This document shows, in pieces, positions 1 to 6,262 of a stretch of DNA of 8,180 bases; within the stretch, counting starts at the first letter, position 1; each line of letters starts with the position of its first letter. The stretch covers positions 1-8,180 of the forward strand of contig CAJXNF010000111.1 in assembly GCA_913056375.1 (NCBI GenBank), in the 5' to 3' direction. Source of the DNA: an uncultured Pseudomonadota bacterium (GTDB taxonomy: Bacteria > SAR324 > NAC60-12). The notes beneath the pieces are model-generated. The model saw nothing but the letters and a program-made list of their open reading frames with translations, had not been told where the DNA came from and ran no database searches. A program made the position numbers and the translations under genes.

Positions 1-77
1 AGGAACATCACGATGAGGAGGAACATCACGATGAGGAGGAACATCACGATGAGGAGGAACATCACGATGAGGAGGAA
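1..77 (+). repeat. Perfect 18-bp coding tandem repeat (His-rich loop of ZnuA)
   Basis: The unit AGGAACATCACGATGAGG occurs four times with no mismatch at 1-18, 19-36, 37-54 and 55-72, followed by a partial copy AGGAA at 73-77. The array is in frame and each unit adds six residues (E-H-H-D-E-E), so copy-number change would alter the metal loop without a frameshift. The array begins at the window edge, so it probably continues upstream and total copy number is unknown. Identity at synonymous positions indicates recent expansion or ongoing homogenisation. Confidence 0.97.
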
Positions 78-578
78 AAGTCAGAAGCTTCTTATGATCC
101 TCACATTTGGCTCGCCCCTTCAAACGTCAAAAAAATGGGGGCTCAGATCCTTGAACATTTATTGGAATCAATGCCTGAAAATGAAATAGTATTGAACAAA
201 AATTACGAAAAATTTATCTCAGATGTTGTTGAAACAGATAGTGATATCCAGAAAATTCTAAGTGATTCCGATCAATCAAAAGGATTTCTTGTCTTCCATC
301 CTGCTTGGGGTTACTTTGCAAAAGATTATGATCTCAGCCAATTCTCAGTTGAACTTGAGGGCAAAGAGCCAAGCCCAGGAGAATTAATGGAACAACTGAA
401 AGAAGCCAGAACCCTTGGAATCAGAAATATCTGGATCCAACCACAAAGATCTTCCCGAATGGCCGAGAGCCTAGCCGAGAGTCTAGGGGGTAAATTGATC
501 GTCTTGGACCCATTGTCCACAGATTGGTTCAATACCCTAAAGAAAGCAGCTCGGGAAGTTGCTAAATCATACGAGTAA
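1..578 (+). CDS. znuA: ZnuA-type periplasmic zinc-binding protein, 3' part (5' end outside window)
   Basis: Substrate-binding protein of a cluster 9 (ZnuA/TroA) metal ABC importer; it captures Zn(II) in the periplasm and delivers it to the ZnuB permease. The frame is open from base 3 to the TAA at 576-578, giving 191 visible codons; signal peptide and N-terminal lobe lie upstream. Visible residues 1-25 are a His/Glu/Asp-rich loop of HHDEEE repeats, the charged metal loop typical of zinc-specific members. It is followed by the family motif DPHIWLAP, whose His at codon 34 (102-104) is an expected metal ligand. A second expected ligand is the His at codon 99 (297-299) in FHPAWGYF, followed by KDYDL. 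An Asp near codon 169 in VLDPLSTDW sits where the family often places a C-terminal ligand. The internal ATG at 135 is not the start, because family homology continues upstream of it. znuC starts three bases after the stop. Manganese specificity cannot be excluded, but the His loop favours zinc. Confidence 0.93.
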   Translation, partial: EHHDEEEHHDEEEHHDEEEHHDEEEKSEASYDPHIWLAPSNVKKMGAQILEHLLESMPENEIVLNKNYEKFISDVVETDSDIQKILSDSDQSKGFLVFHPAWGYFAKDYDLSQFSVELEGKEPSPGELMEQLKEARTLGIRNIWIQPQRSSRMAESLAESLGGKLIVLDPLSTDWFNTLKKAAREVAKSYE

Positions 579-581
579 TTG

Positions 582-1334
582 ATGAAAGAAGTTGAACTGA
601 GGCGTGTTCAATTCGGCTACGATCCAAAAAAAATTGTTCTGGAAAAGATTGATCTAGCCATTCCAAACAAAGATCTCGTGGCTGTCATTGGGCCCAATGG
701 TGGGGGTAAATCAACACTATTTCGCCTTATTCTAGGACTTCTGAAACCTTTGCAAGGAGAGGTGTTTATTGAAGGACAAAATCCCCAAATACGCACGGAT
801 CTGGTCGGATATGTCCCTCAGAATTCCAAATCGAACCATCATTTCCCTATTAGGGTAGGTGATGTTGTAGCTTTGGGTAGTGATGAAAGCCGACGTTGGG
901 GTTGGGGTTTCTCAAGAGAGGTTAGAGAAAGAACAGATCAGGTTTTAGAGGAAGTAGGTCTTTCTGATTTCAAGAAAAGGAGTTGGCAGGCTTTATCAGG
1001 TGGGGAGCGCCAGCGGGTATTGATTGCCCGTGCAATGATGTCTAAACCAAGGCTTCTGTTGTTGGATGAACCCTCGGCTAACTTGGATCTTCAATCAAAG
1101 ACAAAACTCTATGATCTTTTACATCGAGTTAACGAAAACACTACTGTTTTAGTCAGTACTCACGACCTTGGCTTGGTACCACACATTGCGAAGTCTGTGG
1201 CGACTGTGAATCATTTTCTGCACTACCATCCCAAACCTGAGATCACAGATCTCGCACTCCACGTGATGTGTGGTTCTGACGTGGACCACCATTGTCCTCT
1301 GCCAGAGATGACCACTCTTGCGGCTGCCTCCTAG
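582..1334 (+). CDS. znuC: ZnuC-type zinc ABC transporter ATPase
   Basis: Cytoplasmic ATPase powering metal import through ZnuB. All ABC motifs are intact (numbered from the ATG at 582): Walker A GPNGGGKST at about 37-45, Q-loop in YVPQ near 80, signature LSGGE at about 138-142, Walker B LLLLDEP at about 158-164 with D-loop SANLD, and the switch His in STHD near 194. Length of 250 aa is normal for the family. A short C-terminal tail carries Cys and His (MCGSDVDHHCP, about 229-239); such tails are common in metal-importer ATPases and may bind metal. A TTG at 579 directly precedes the ATG and would add one residue; I prefer the ATG. There is only a weak GAG-type Shine-Dalgarno, and the znuA stop ends three bases before the TTG, so translation is probably coupled. 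Any Zur-type operator would lie upstream of the window. Confidence 0.95.
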   Translation: MKEVELRRVQFGYDPKKIVLEKIDLAIPNKDLVAVIGPNGGGKSTLFRLILGLLKPLQGEVFIEGQNPQIRTDLVGYVPQNSKSNHHFPIRVGDVVALGSDESRRWGWGFSREVRERTDQVLEEVGLSDFKKRSWQALSGGERQRVLIARAMMSKPRLLLLDEPSANLDLQSKTKLYDLLHRVNENTTVLVSTHDLGLVPHIAKSVATVNHFLHYHPKPEITDLALHVMCGSDVDHHCPLPEMTTLAAAS

Positions 1335-1357
1335 TTCAACTTAATTCGCAGCAGCTT

Positions 1358-2179
1358 ATGTGGGAAGCCCTCCAATATGATTTCATGCAACATGCCTTGC
1401 TTGCCATAGTATTGGGGAGTATTGCATGTGGTCTTCTCGGTTCAATCGTAGTTGTTAACAGGATGACTTTCCTCGCAGGAGGAATTTCTCACTTTGCTTA
1501 TGGGGGAGTAGGTCTAGGCGTTTTTCTTGGTTGGCCTCTACTTCCTACCACTTTGGCTTTTACGGTTGGAGGAGCCCTCATCTTGGCGAAATGGACTCAA
1601 CAAAACCGAGAGAATTCAGACCGAATAGTTAGTCTGCTCTGGGCAGCAGGAATGGCTTTTGGAGTACTGATGATGGACCTGACCCCGGGCTATCAGGTGG
1701 ATTTGGGGAGCTATCTTTTTGGAAGTATTCTAGCAATTCCCGCATCAGATTTGTTTTGGATGGCAGGTCTTGACTGCTTTATTCTATTGCTCGTTCTTGG
1801 AGGGTATAAGCCTTTATTGGCTGTTTCCTATGATCATGAATATGCAGAATTGACCAAGGTCCCAGTTAAATGGTTTTATCCATTGGTGTTGATGCTGCTC
1901 GCTTGTGGAGTCGTGATTCTTATTCGATTAGTAGGTATCATTTTGGTGTTGGCCCTTTTAACAATTCCACCAAGCATGCTAGAAAAGAACGCATCCTCAC
2001 TGCAGCAATTGATGATTGGTTCAACACTTCTATGTTTTGCCATGTGCTTGATTGGACTGATCATCTCTTACTACGGAGATACAAATACCAGTGCAGCGAT
2101 TGTTGGAGTTGCTATTGCCGCTTACCTGACAAAGACTCTCCTCGAATTTGCGACGAATCGGCTCAGCAAAAAGTTTTGA
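1358..2179 (+). CDS. znuB: ZnuB-type zinc ABC transporter permease
   Basis: Inner-membrane permease of the ZnuABC importer, ABC-3 family, 273 aa with about eight hydrophobic helices. Family hallmarks are the opening MWEALQYDFMQHALLA, the segment ISHFAYGG at about 43-50, the stretch SDRIVSLLWAAG at about 87-98 leading into a helix, and the C-terminal half ending in helices around IVGVAIAAYL. The frame is open further upstream to a TTG at 1292 inside znuC, but the residues this adds are hydrophilic and unlike the family. The ATG at 1358 reproduces the usual N-terminus, and no other ATG, GTG or TTG lies in frame between. The gap to znuC is 23 nt, with no strong Shine-Dalgarno visible. It is the last gene of the znu operon here and converges with alr, whose stop codon lies 15 bases away. 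Confidence 0.94.
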   Translation: MWEALQYDFMQHALLAIVLGSIACGLLGSIVVVNRMTFLAGGISHFAYGGVGLGVFLGWPLLPTTLAFTVGGALILAKWTQQNRENSDRIVSLLWAAGMAFGVLMMDLTPGYQVDLGSYLFGSILAIPASDLFWMAGLDCFILLLVLGGYKPLLAVSYDHEYAELTKVPVKWFYPLVLMLLACGVVILIRLVGIILVLALLTIPPSMLEKNASSLQQLMIGSTLLCFAMCLIGLIISYYGDTNTSAAIVGVAIAAYLTKTLLEFATNRLSKKF

Positions 2180-2196
2180 AGCGTGAAGCACACGCT
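2180..2196. terminator. Small hairpin between convergent znuB and alr (possible weak terminator)
   Basis: AGCGTG (2180-2185) and CACGCT (2191-2196) form a perfect 6-bp stem with a 5-nt AAGCA loop, immediately after the znuB stop and overlapping the alr stop codon. On the - strand, a T-rich stretch (TCAAAACTTTTTGC) follows the stem, with the T5 run about 7 nt beyond it, so this could be a weak intrinsic terminator for alr. On the + strand no T-run follows. The stem is short, so the assignment is tentative. Confidence 0.3.
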
Positions 2197-3433
2197 ACAA
2201 GTAGTATCTTGGCAGTCGGGAATTCAAATTTGTTAGAATCTCATATGGAATGGTTTGGGCTTGCTCAGCTAGATGCTCCACAGTGATCATTTCCTCTCCA
2301 CTCCTCCCAATCAGAGTCATCTCGGCATCATTTGGAACAGACATCTCAGGACTTTCAATCATCATCTGATCCATACAGATTTTACCAACTACCGGAAATT
2401 TCTTACCATCATAGAGCACTTCAGCTTTACCGGACAAACCTCTCATAAAACCATCACCATATCCGATTGGAAGAGTACTGATCCAAGTATTCTTTGAAGC
2501 CTTCCAGGTTGCACCATAGCTAACAGTTTGCCCTTTCAACATTCCCTTTTGAAAGACTGTTTTTGCTTTGAGGGTTAAACTACGTTTGAGTTCTAACTCT
2601 ACGTGGCTTTTGGAATCTGGTTGGATTCCATAGAGAAGAATGCCTGGTCTCACCATATCGAAAAAACTTTTTGGATGATGGAGAATTGCTCCAGAATTCG
2701 CTAGATGCCGCATCGGTATTGGCGCATTCAGCTTTTCAAAGTACCCGATGCCCTCTTCAAATCGTTCCAGTTGAAGTGCAGTCATCTTGTCATGTGGATC
2801 ATCTGCACACGCAAAATGCGAAAAAATTCCAATCAATTGACAATTTTTACTCAGTAGTGCTGCTTCGATCATTGGCTGAGCTGTATTAGCACGAGTTCCA
2901 ATTCGGCCCATTCCAGTATCTAATTTGATGTGAATTCTTGCTTTACAGCCCAAGTGCAGCGCCCATCTGTCTACCTGCTCCAATTTAGAGAGTGAAGAAA
3001 CGGTAATATCAATTTGATGGAGCAGAAAATGAGGAATTTGACTTTCTAGTAACCCTCCGAAGACAAGGATCGGGCAAGCAATTCCGTTCTCTCTCAAAAA
3101 AAGTGCTTCCTCCAGCAAGGCAACACCCAACATATCAACTGCAGATTGTTCATAAAAGCGTGCAACTGGAACCAAACCATGCCCATAGGCATTTGCTTTG
3201 ACAACGGCCATCACCTTAGCTGGTGCAACTCTTTTTCGAATTTCTGAAAGGTTGTGAGCTAAAGCAGCAAAATCTACTTCAATCCAAGCAGGCCTGGAAG
3301 GATCGGAATAATTTTCAAAATTTTGGCAGGAGGTTGGATGAGAAGAAGTTACTTTCTCATTGTTTGAGTTGGCTGTAGAAGCCAACGAGTGCGCTGCAGA
3401 AGAGTTCAAAATTTTCAATCTCCGTATCTTCAC
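2195..3433 (-). CDS. alr: Alanine racemase (PLP-dependent) with N-terminal extension
   Basis: Interconverts L- and D-alanine in the cytoplasm, supplying D-Ala for peptidoglycan. Numbered from the GTG at 3433, the PLP lysine is K79 in VVKANAYGHG. Other family motifs are MGRIG (175-179), HLANSG (243-248), VRPGILLYG (261-269), the second catalytic base Y306 in SYGATW, YGDGF (325-329), CMDQ (353-356) and the closing PYEILTNLNSRLPR. The usual family N-terminus matches PAWIEVDF at about 48-55, so 412 aa includes an unusual hydrophilic, Ser/Asn-rich extension of about 40 residues. No ATG, GTG or TTG lies between TTG codon 17 and that motif, so at least about 30 extra residues must be translated unless a rare start is used. 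The GTG has no clear Shine-Dalgarno. The TTG at 3409-3407 has GGAG ten bases upstream and is an attractive alternative start (404 aa). The longest frame overlaps the upstream gene by 77 nt, implying co-transcription. The enzyme assignment is secure; the start is not. Confidence 0.93.
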   Translation of the reverse strand: MKIRRLKILNSSAAHSLASTANSNNEKVTSSHPTSCQNFENYSDPSRPAWIEVDFAALAHNLSEIRKRVAPAKVMAVVKANAYGHGLVPVARFYEQSAVDMLGVALLEEALFLRENGIACPILVFGGLLESQIPHFLLHQIDITVSSLSKLEQVDRWALHLGCKARIHIKLDTGMGRIGTRANTAQPMIEAALLSKNCQLIGIFSHFACADDPHDKMTALQLERFEEGIGYFEKLNAPIPMRHLANSGAILHHPKSFFDMVRPGILLYGIQPDSKSHVELELKRSLTLKAKTVFQKGMLKGQTVSYGATWKASKNTWISTLPIGYGDGFMRGLSGKAEVLYDGKKFPVVGKICMDQMMIESPEMSVPNDAEMTLIGRSGEEMITVEHLAEQAQTIPYEILTNLNSRLPRYYL

Positions 3434-3980
3434 TGATTCGGGTGAGGGTGTCTAAAAGCTGATCAAAACTTCTAAATGTTCGGTACGCATCATAAACACG
3501 TATGCGAATTTCTTGCTCTTCAAAGAGTATTGCTAAATCTTGAACCAATTTTGTCAGACCAAATGGATCTTCTTTGAGATCAGAGAGAACCTGTTCCATG
3601 AACAATTGGACAAAATGCTGTAGTCGTTGAGGGGCTTCATAGGAATCTGAGTGAGTCCCATAGGTTGGAGATTTGCCAGGTAAGGTTCCTGGAGCGATAC
3701 GTCGTTTTTCGTGCGCACCTTTTGCAGAGGGATAAGCGAGACGATAGGAACCACCTTTTTCCTGCATTTTTTCAAAAAGACTCTGAAGCTTTTCCGAGCT
3801 AAGCTTCGTTTGCTCAGTTGGAGCAGTGACCAAGCGTTGCAGAAAGGGACTTTTGGGATTACTGAAGAGGTCGTAGGTGTCTGCTGGCGGTTGATAAGGG
3901 ACTGGCTTGCTGGAAGTCCCAAGGTTGCGTGGCCGCTGTCGAACAATCAATGGAACACGGTTTGTATCCTGCTCTTCCAT
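3357..3980 (-). CDS. Unrecognised 207-aa hydrophilic protein, upstream of and overlapping alr
   Basis: I do not recognise a family. The ATG at 3980 has AGG nine bases upstream (AGGTAAAATTTAATG), supporting the start. There is no signal peptide or membrane segment, so a cytoplasmic protein is inferred. Residues 1 to about 110 are rich in Pro, Lys, Arg, Ser and Gly and look largely disordered, apart from a short charged helix near LSSEKLQSLFEKMQEKG. From about residue 117 to the end the sequence looks like a compact alpha-helical domain with regular hydrophobic spacing (QRLQHFVQLFMEQVL, LTKLVQDLAILFEEQE, FDQLLDTLTRIS). The 3' end overlaps the longest alr frame by 77 nt, suggesting one transcript with alr. 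The divergent slt gene starts 119 nt away. Other frames through the same DNA give less protein-like translations, which favours this frame as real. Confidence 0.75.
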   Translation of the reverse strand: MEEQDTNRVPLIVRQRPRNLGTSSKPVPYQPPADTYDLFSNPKSPFLQRLVTAPTEQTKLSSEKLQSLFEKMQEKGGSYRLAYPSAKGAHEKRRIAPGTLPGKSPTYGTHSDSYEAPQRLQHFVQLFMEQVLSDLKEDPFGLTKLVQDLAILFEEQEIRIRVYDAYRTFRSFDQLLDTLTRISEDTEIENFELFCSALVGFYSQLKQ

Positions 3981-4026
3981 TAAATTTTACCTAGCATTCA
4001 AGTGATATTTTCTAGTCAAATTCTCG

Positions 4027-4064
4027 CTTCCACGTGGAGTAAAAACCTTCGCCTTTTGTGGAAG
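4027..4064. promoter_or_regulatory. Nested inverted repeats in the divergent intergenic region
   Basis: The 119-bp gap between the - strand 207-aa gene and slt contains a perfect 10-bp palindrome TCCACGTGGA at 4029-4038. Its left half is shared with a wider inverted repeat, CTTCCAC (4027-4033) and GTGGAAG (4058-4064), separated by 24 nt. The two structures are mutually exclusive if folded as RNA, and as DNA they could be operator half-sites controlling both divergent genes. No convincing sigma70 promoter was found for slt. On the - strand a TTGACT lies upstream of the 207-aa gene but has no good -10 at proper spacing. Function is inference only. Confidence 0.3.
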
Positions 4065-4099
4065 TAATTCAACTAATAACAATTTCAAACAACTGAACA

Positions 4100-6262
4100 A
4101 TGATTTTTTCCGTATTGGATCATTCGGCTTTAAGACGAAACAGTTTTTTGGGTCTATTGCTAAGTTTTGTGATTTGTTCTTCAGGATTGTTGCATGCCAA
4201 TGAGTCTGAGGATGCAAAGCGTTGGCGAGATTTCATGCAGCAAGGAAGCCATGCGCAATTGATTCAGGATCTCAAGGAGAACATCAAAAAAGGACTGCTC
4301 GATCAATCTCCACTTGCTCAGATTATTTTAGGAAAAAGTTTATCAGCGACTGGGGAGTATGCAGAGGCTGAGAAAGTCTTCCTAAATGGATTTCAAACAG
4401 ATCCAAATCACAGAGATTATTGGGCTTTGCAGCAGGTAAGGCTTTATTTGACCTGGAAAAAACATGACAAAGCACTAGGAGCGATTGAAAAAATTCTAGA
4501 GTCTCCGAGACGATCTCTGTATCTGCCCACTCTTCGTCTCATGCTGAAGAATCATTTCAATAGCCCAAGTGAGTTGAATCTTCTTTATAGCTTTCTGGAG
4601 AAGACGCTTGATCAGCCAGATTGGTTTTTTGAAGAATATGATCTTGCTGAAAAATTTATCAAAGTAGCTGAAAGGAAAAAGGTCGCTGTCCCTTTTGAGG
4701 TGACAGTGAAACTTTGGATGAATCCGGATACTCTGAAGGACGCTGAAGCTTCAGATCAAAAAATCAAAGGTGAGCAGCAAAAACCATCTGGAGCAATGGT
4801 AGTAAGTAGAATGAAGACAATCAGCCGGCTTAGGCTAGATATGTATCTCATCAAACACTTGCCCACTCGATTGAATGGTCTTTCCAAATCTGAGCGTGCG
4901 AAATTAGGCGAAATTTACGCGGCAGCTATGCATCGGGAACGCTTCTACACAAAGACTCTAAAATTGATGAAACAGGGGTATTTTACAGAAAATTTTTCAA
5001 TGCCTGAGGATCGACAACTGTATTGGCAAGCCCGCATGTGGAGAAAGAAGAAAGATGAGGGCTCCATGGCGAAAGTTGTTGAACAAATCAGCAAAAAATA
5101 TCCCTCTTCCGATGCACACGAAGACATCTTGTTAGAGGTTTCTAGGGCTTACAAGGGAAACAACAATGATGAAGTTGCGGAGATTTGGTGGAAGAAACTT
5201 CTGAAAAATTTCCCCAAGAAGCGTTCTGGGGAAATCGCAGCTTGGGAGTTGGCTTGGTATCACTATCAACAAAAGAATTGGAAAACTTCTCTAAAGTACA
5301 TCAACGATGGCCTCAGGAATGGCATTAACAATCCTGAAGTAGCCGCAAAATTTGTGTATTGGCAAGGAAAGCTCGCTGTTCAAGAAAAAAAGCAAGAACG
5401 AGCTCAAAGAATTTTTAACAACCTGCTCAGTTGGTACCCCAACACATTTTATGGAATGCTTGCCCAACGTACAATGAGCAGTCTGGTTCCGAAAAAAATA
5501 CCCTACAAACAGAAAGATTATTGGCATGACAATCCGCCTGAGCTGCAGGCAAACGAGGAAAAAACAGAGTTGGAATTTGCAGAGTTTGTGATGGCTGCCG
5601 GAGACGGAAACATTGGAGCTAAGCACATTCGTAATCTAGTTGATTTAAAATCACCCAAGGAATTGATCTGGAAAAGTAGTCTGGTACTCGATGAATACGG
5701 TGAATATCGCTCCTTGCAAACAATCGTTGTCAACCACTATCTGGGTGATTTGAAGCGTATTCCAATCAAGGATCAACAGGTCTGGACTTTTGCTTATCCA
5801 AGACCCTACTGGCTGGATGTTCAAAATTTTTCAAAAAATGCTGGGATTGACCCCTATCTGGCTTTGGCAATTATGCGTGAAGAAAGCCTTTATCAAGCAG
5901 ATGTGGTCTCTCCAGCTTCTGCTCGTGGACTGATGCAGTTGATGCCATACACTGGAAAAAGAGTAGCTAAGATCATTGGGTTGAAGCTGAAAGATGAGAA
6001 AGATTTATTCAATCCAAAGATTAATATTCAGCTAGGAACATCCTATCTTGGACAGATTTCTAAAAGGTTTGGAGAGGTGATTCAGATCGCAGGAAGCTAT
6101 AATGCAGGACCTGGTCGCATGAAAGAATGGTTGAAGAGATTCCCTGACCGAGACCTCGACGAATTTGTTGAAAGCATTCCCTACATTGAAACTAGAAATT
6201 ACGTGAAACGTGTTTTTAGGACTCATCAGCTTTACAAAGCTATCTATGAGGCACGTACTTGA
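4100..6262 (+). CDS. slt: Soluble lytic murein transglycosylase (Slt70-like)
   Basis: Periplasmic enzyme that cleaves the MurNAc-GlcNAc bond of peptidoglycan to give 1,6-anhydro-muropeptides. Of 720 aa (E. coli Slt70 is about 645), residues 1-33 form a Sec-type signal peptide: LRR, hydrophobic core FLGLLLSFVI, probable cleavage after LLHA. The long middle, about 40-560, is an alpha-helical TPR-like superhelix as in the Slt70 ring domain, with a repeat-like segment SLSATGEYAEAEKVFLNGF. The C-terminal SLT domain, about 580-715, has the catalytic Glu at E595 in MREES, followed by ASARGLMQLMP (GLMQLMP at 610-616), the motif SYNAGPGRM (666-674) and IPYIETRNYVKRV. All expected catalytic-domain motifs are intact. 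The ATG at 4100 gives a plausible signal peptide but has no strong Shine-Dalgarno; an in-frame TTG at 4115 would shorten the n-region. The stop overlaps the next start (TGATG), so the downstream ligase-like gene is probably co-translated. Confidence 0.95.
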   Translation: MIFSVLDHSALRRNSFLGLLLSFVICSSGLLHANESEDAKRWRDFMQQGSHAQLIQDLKENIKKGLLDQSPLAQIILGKSLSATGEYAEAEKVFLNGFQTDPNHRDYWALQQVRLYLTWKKHDKALGAIEKILESPRRSLYLPTLRLMLKNHFNSPSELNLLYSFLEKTLDQPDWFFEEYDLAEKFIKVAERKKVAVPFEVTVKLWMNPDTLKDAEASDQKIKGEQQKPSGAMVVSRMKTISRLRLDMYLIKHLPTRLNGLSKSERAKLGEIYAAAMHRERFYTKTLKLMKQGYFTENFSMPEDRQLYWQARMWRKKKDEGSMAKVVEQISKKYPSSDAHEDILLEVSRAYKGNNNDEVAEIWWKKLLKNFPKKRSGEIAAWELAWYHYQQKNWKTSLKYINDGLRNGINNPEVAAKFVYWQGKLAVQEKKQERAQRIFNNLLSWYPNTFYGMLAQRTMSSLVPKKIPYKQKDYWHDNPPELQANEEKTELEFAEFVMAAGDGNIGAKHIRNLVDLKSPKELIWKSSLVLDEYGEYRSLQTIVVNHYLGDLKRIPIKDQQVWTFAYPRPYWLDVQNFSKNAGIDPYLALAIMREESLYQADVVSPASARGLMQLMPYTGKRVAKIIGLKLKDEKDLFNPKINIQLGTSYLGQISKRFGEVIQIAGSYNAGPGRMKEWLKRFPDRDLDEFVESIPYIETRNYVKRVFRTHQLYKAIYEART

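Noticed and set aside
1..77. Tandem repeats as a CRISPR array
   Set aside because: Units are 18 bp, directly abutting without spacers, and in frame with ZnuA coding sequence.
1292..1357. TTG at 1292 as the znuB start
   Set aside because: It lies inside znuC, adds a hydrophilic leader unlike the family, and the ATG at 1358 gives the normal ABC-3 permease N-terminus.
1870..2286. 138-aa + strand frame across the znuB 3' end and the intergenic gap
   Set aside because: It is antisense to alr at its end and in another frame of znuB; the translation is Cys/Trp/Arg-rich and resembles no protein.
3554..3983. Alternative frames on both strands within the 207-aa gene
   Set aside because: The 207-aa frame has a Shine-Dalgarno and regular amphipathic helices; the alternatives show low-quality composition and no start signal.
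4169..4180. Lipoprotein signal at Cys26 of Slt (FVIC)
   Set aside because: The residue before Cys is Ile rather than Gly, Ala or Ser, and a normal signal peptidase I site follows at LLHA.
3987..4217. 76-aa - strand frame opposing the slt signal peptide
   Set aside because: It overlaps the slt 5' end antisense and fills the divergent promoter region; no ribosome site or recognisable sequence.
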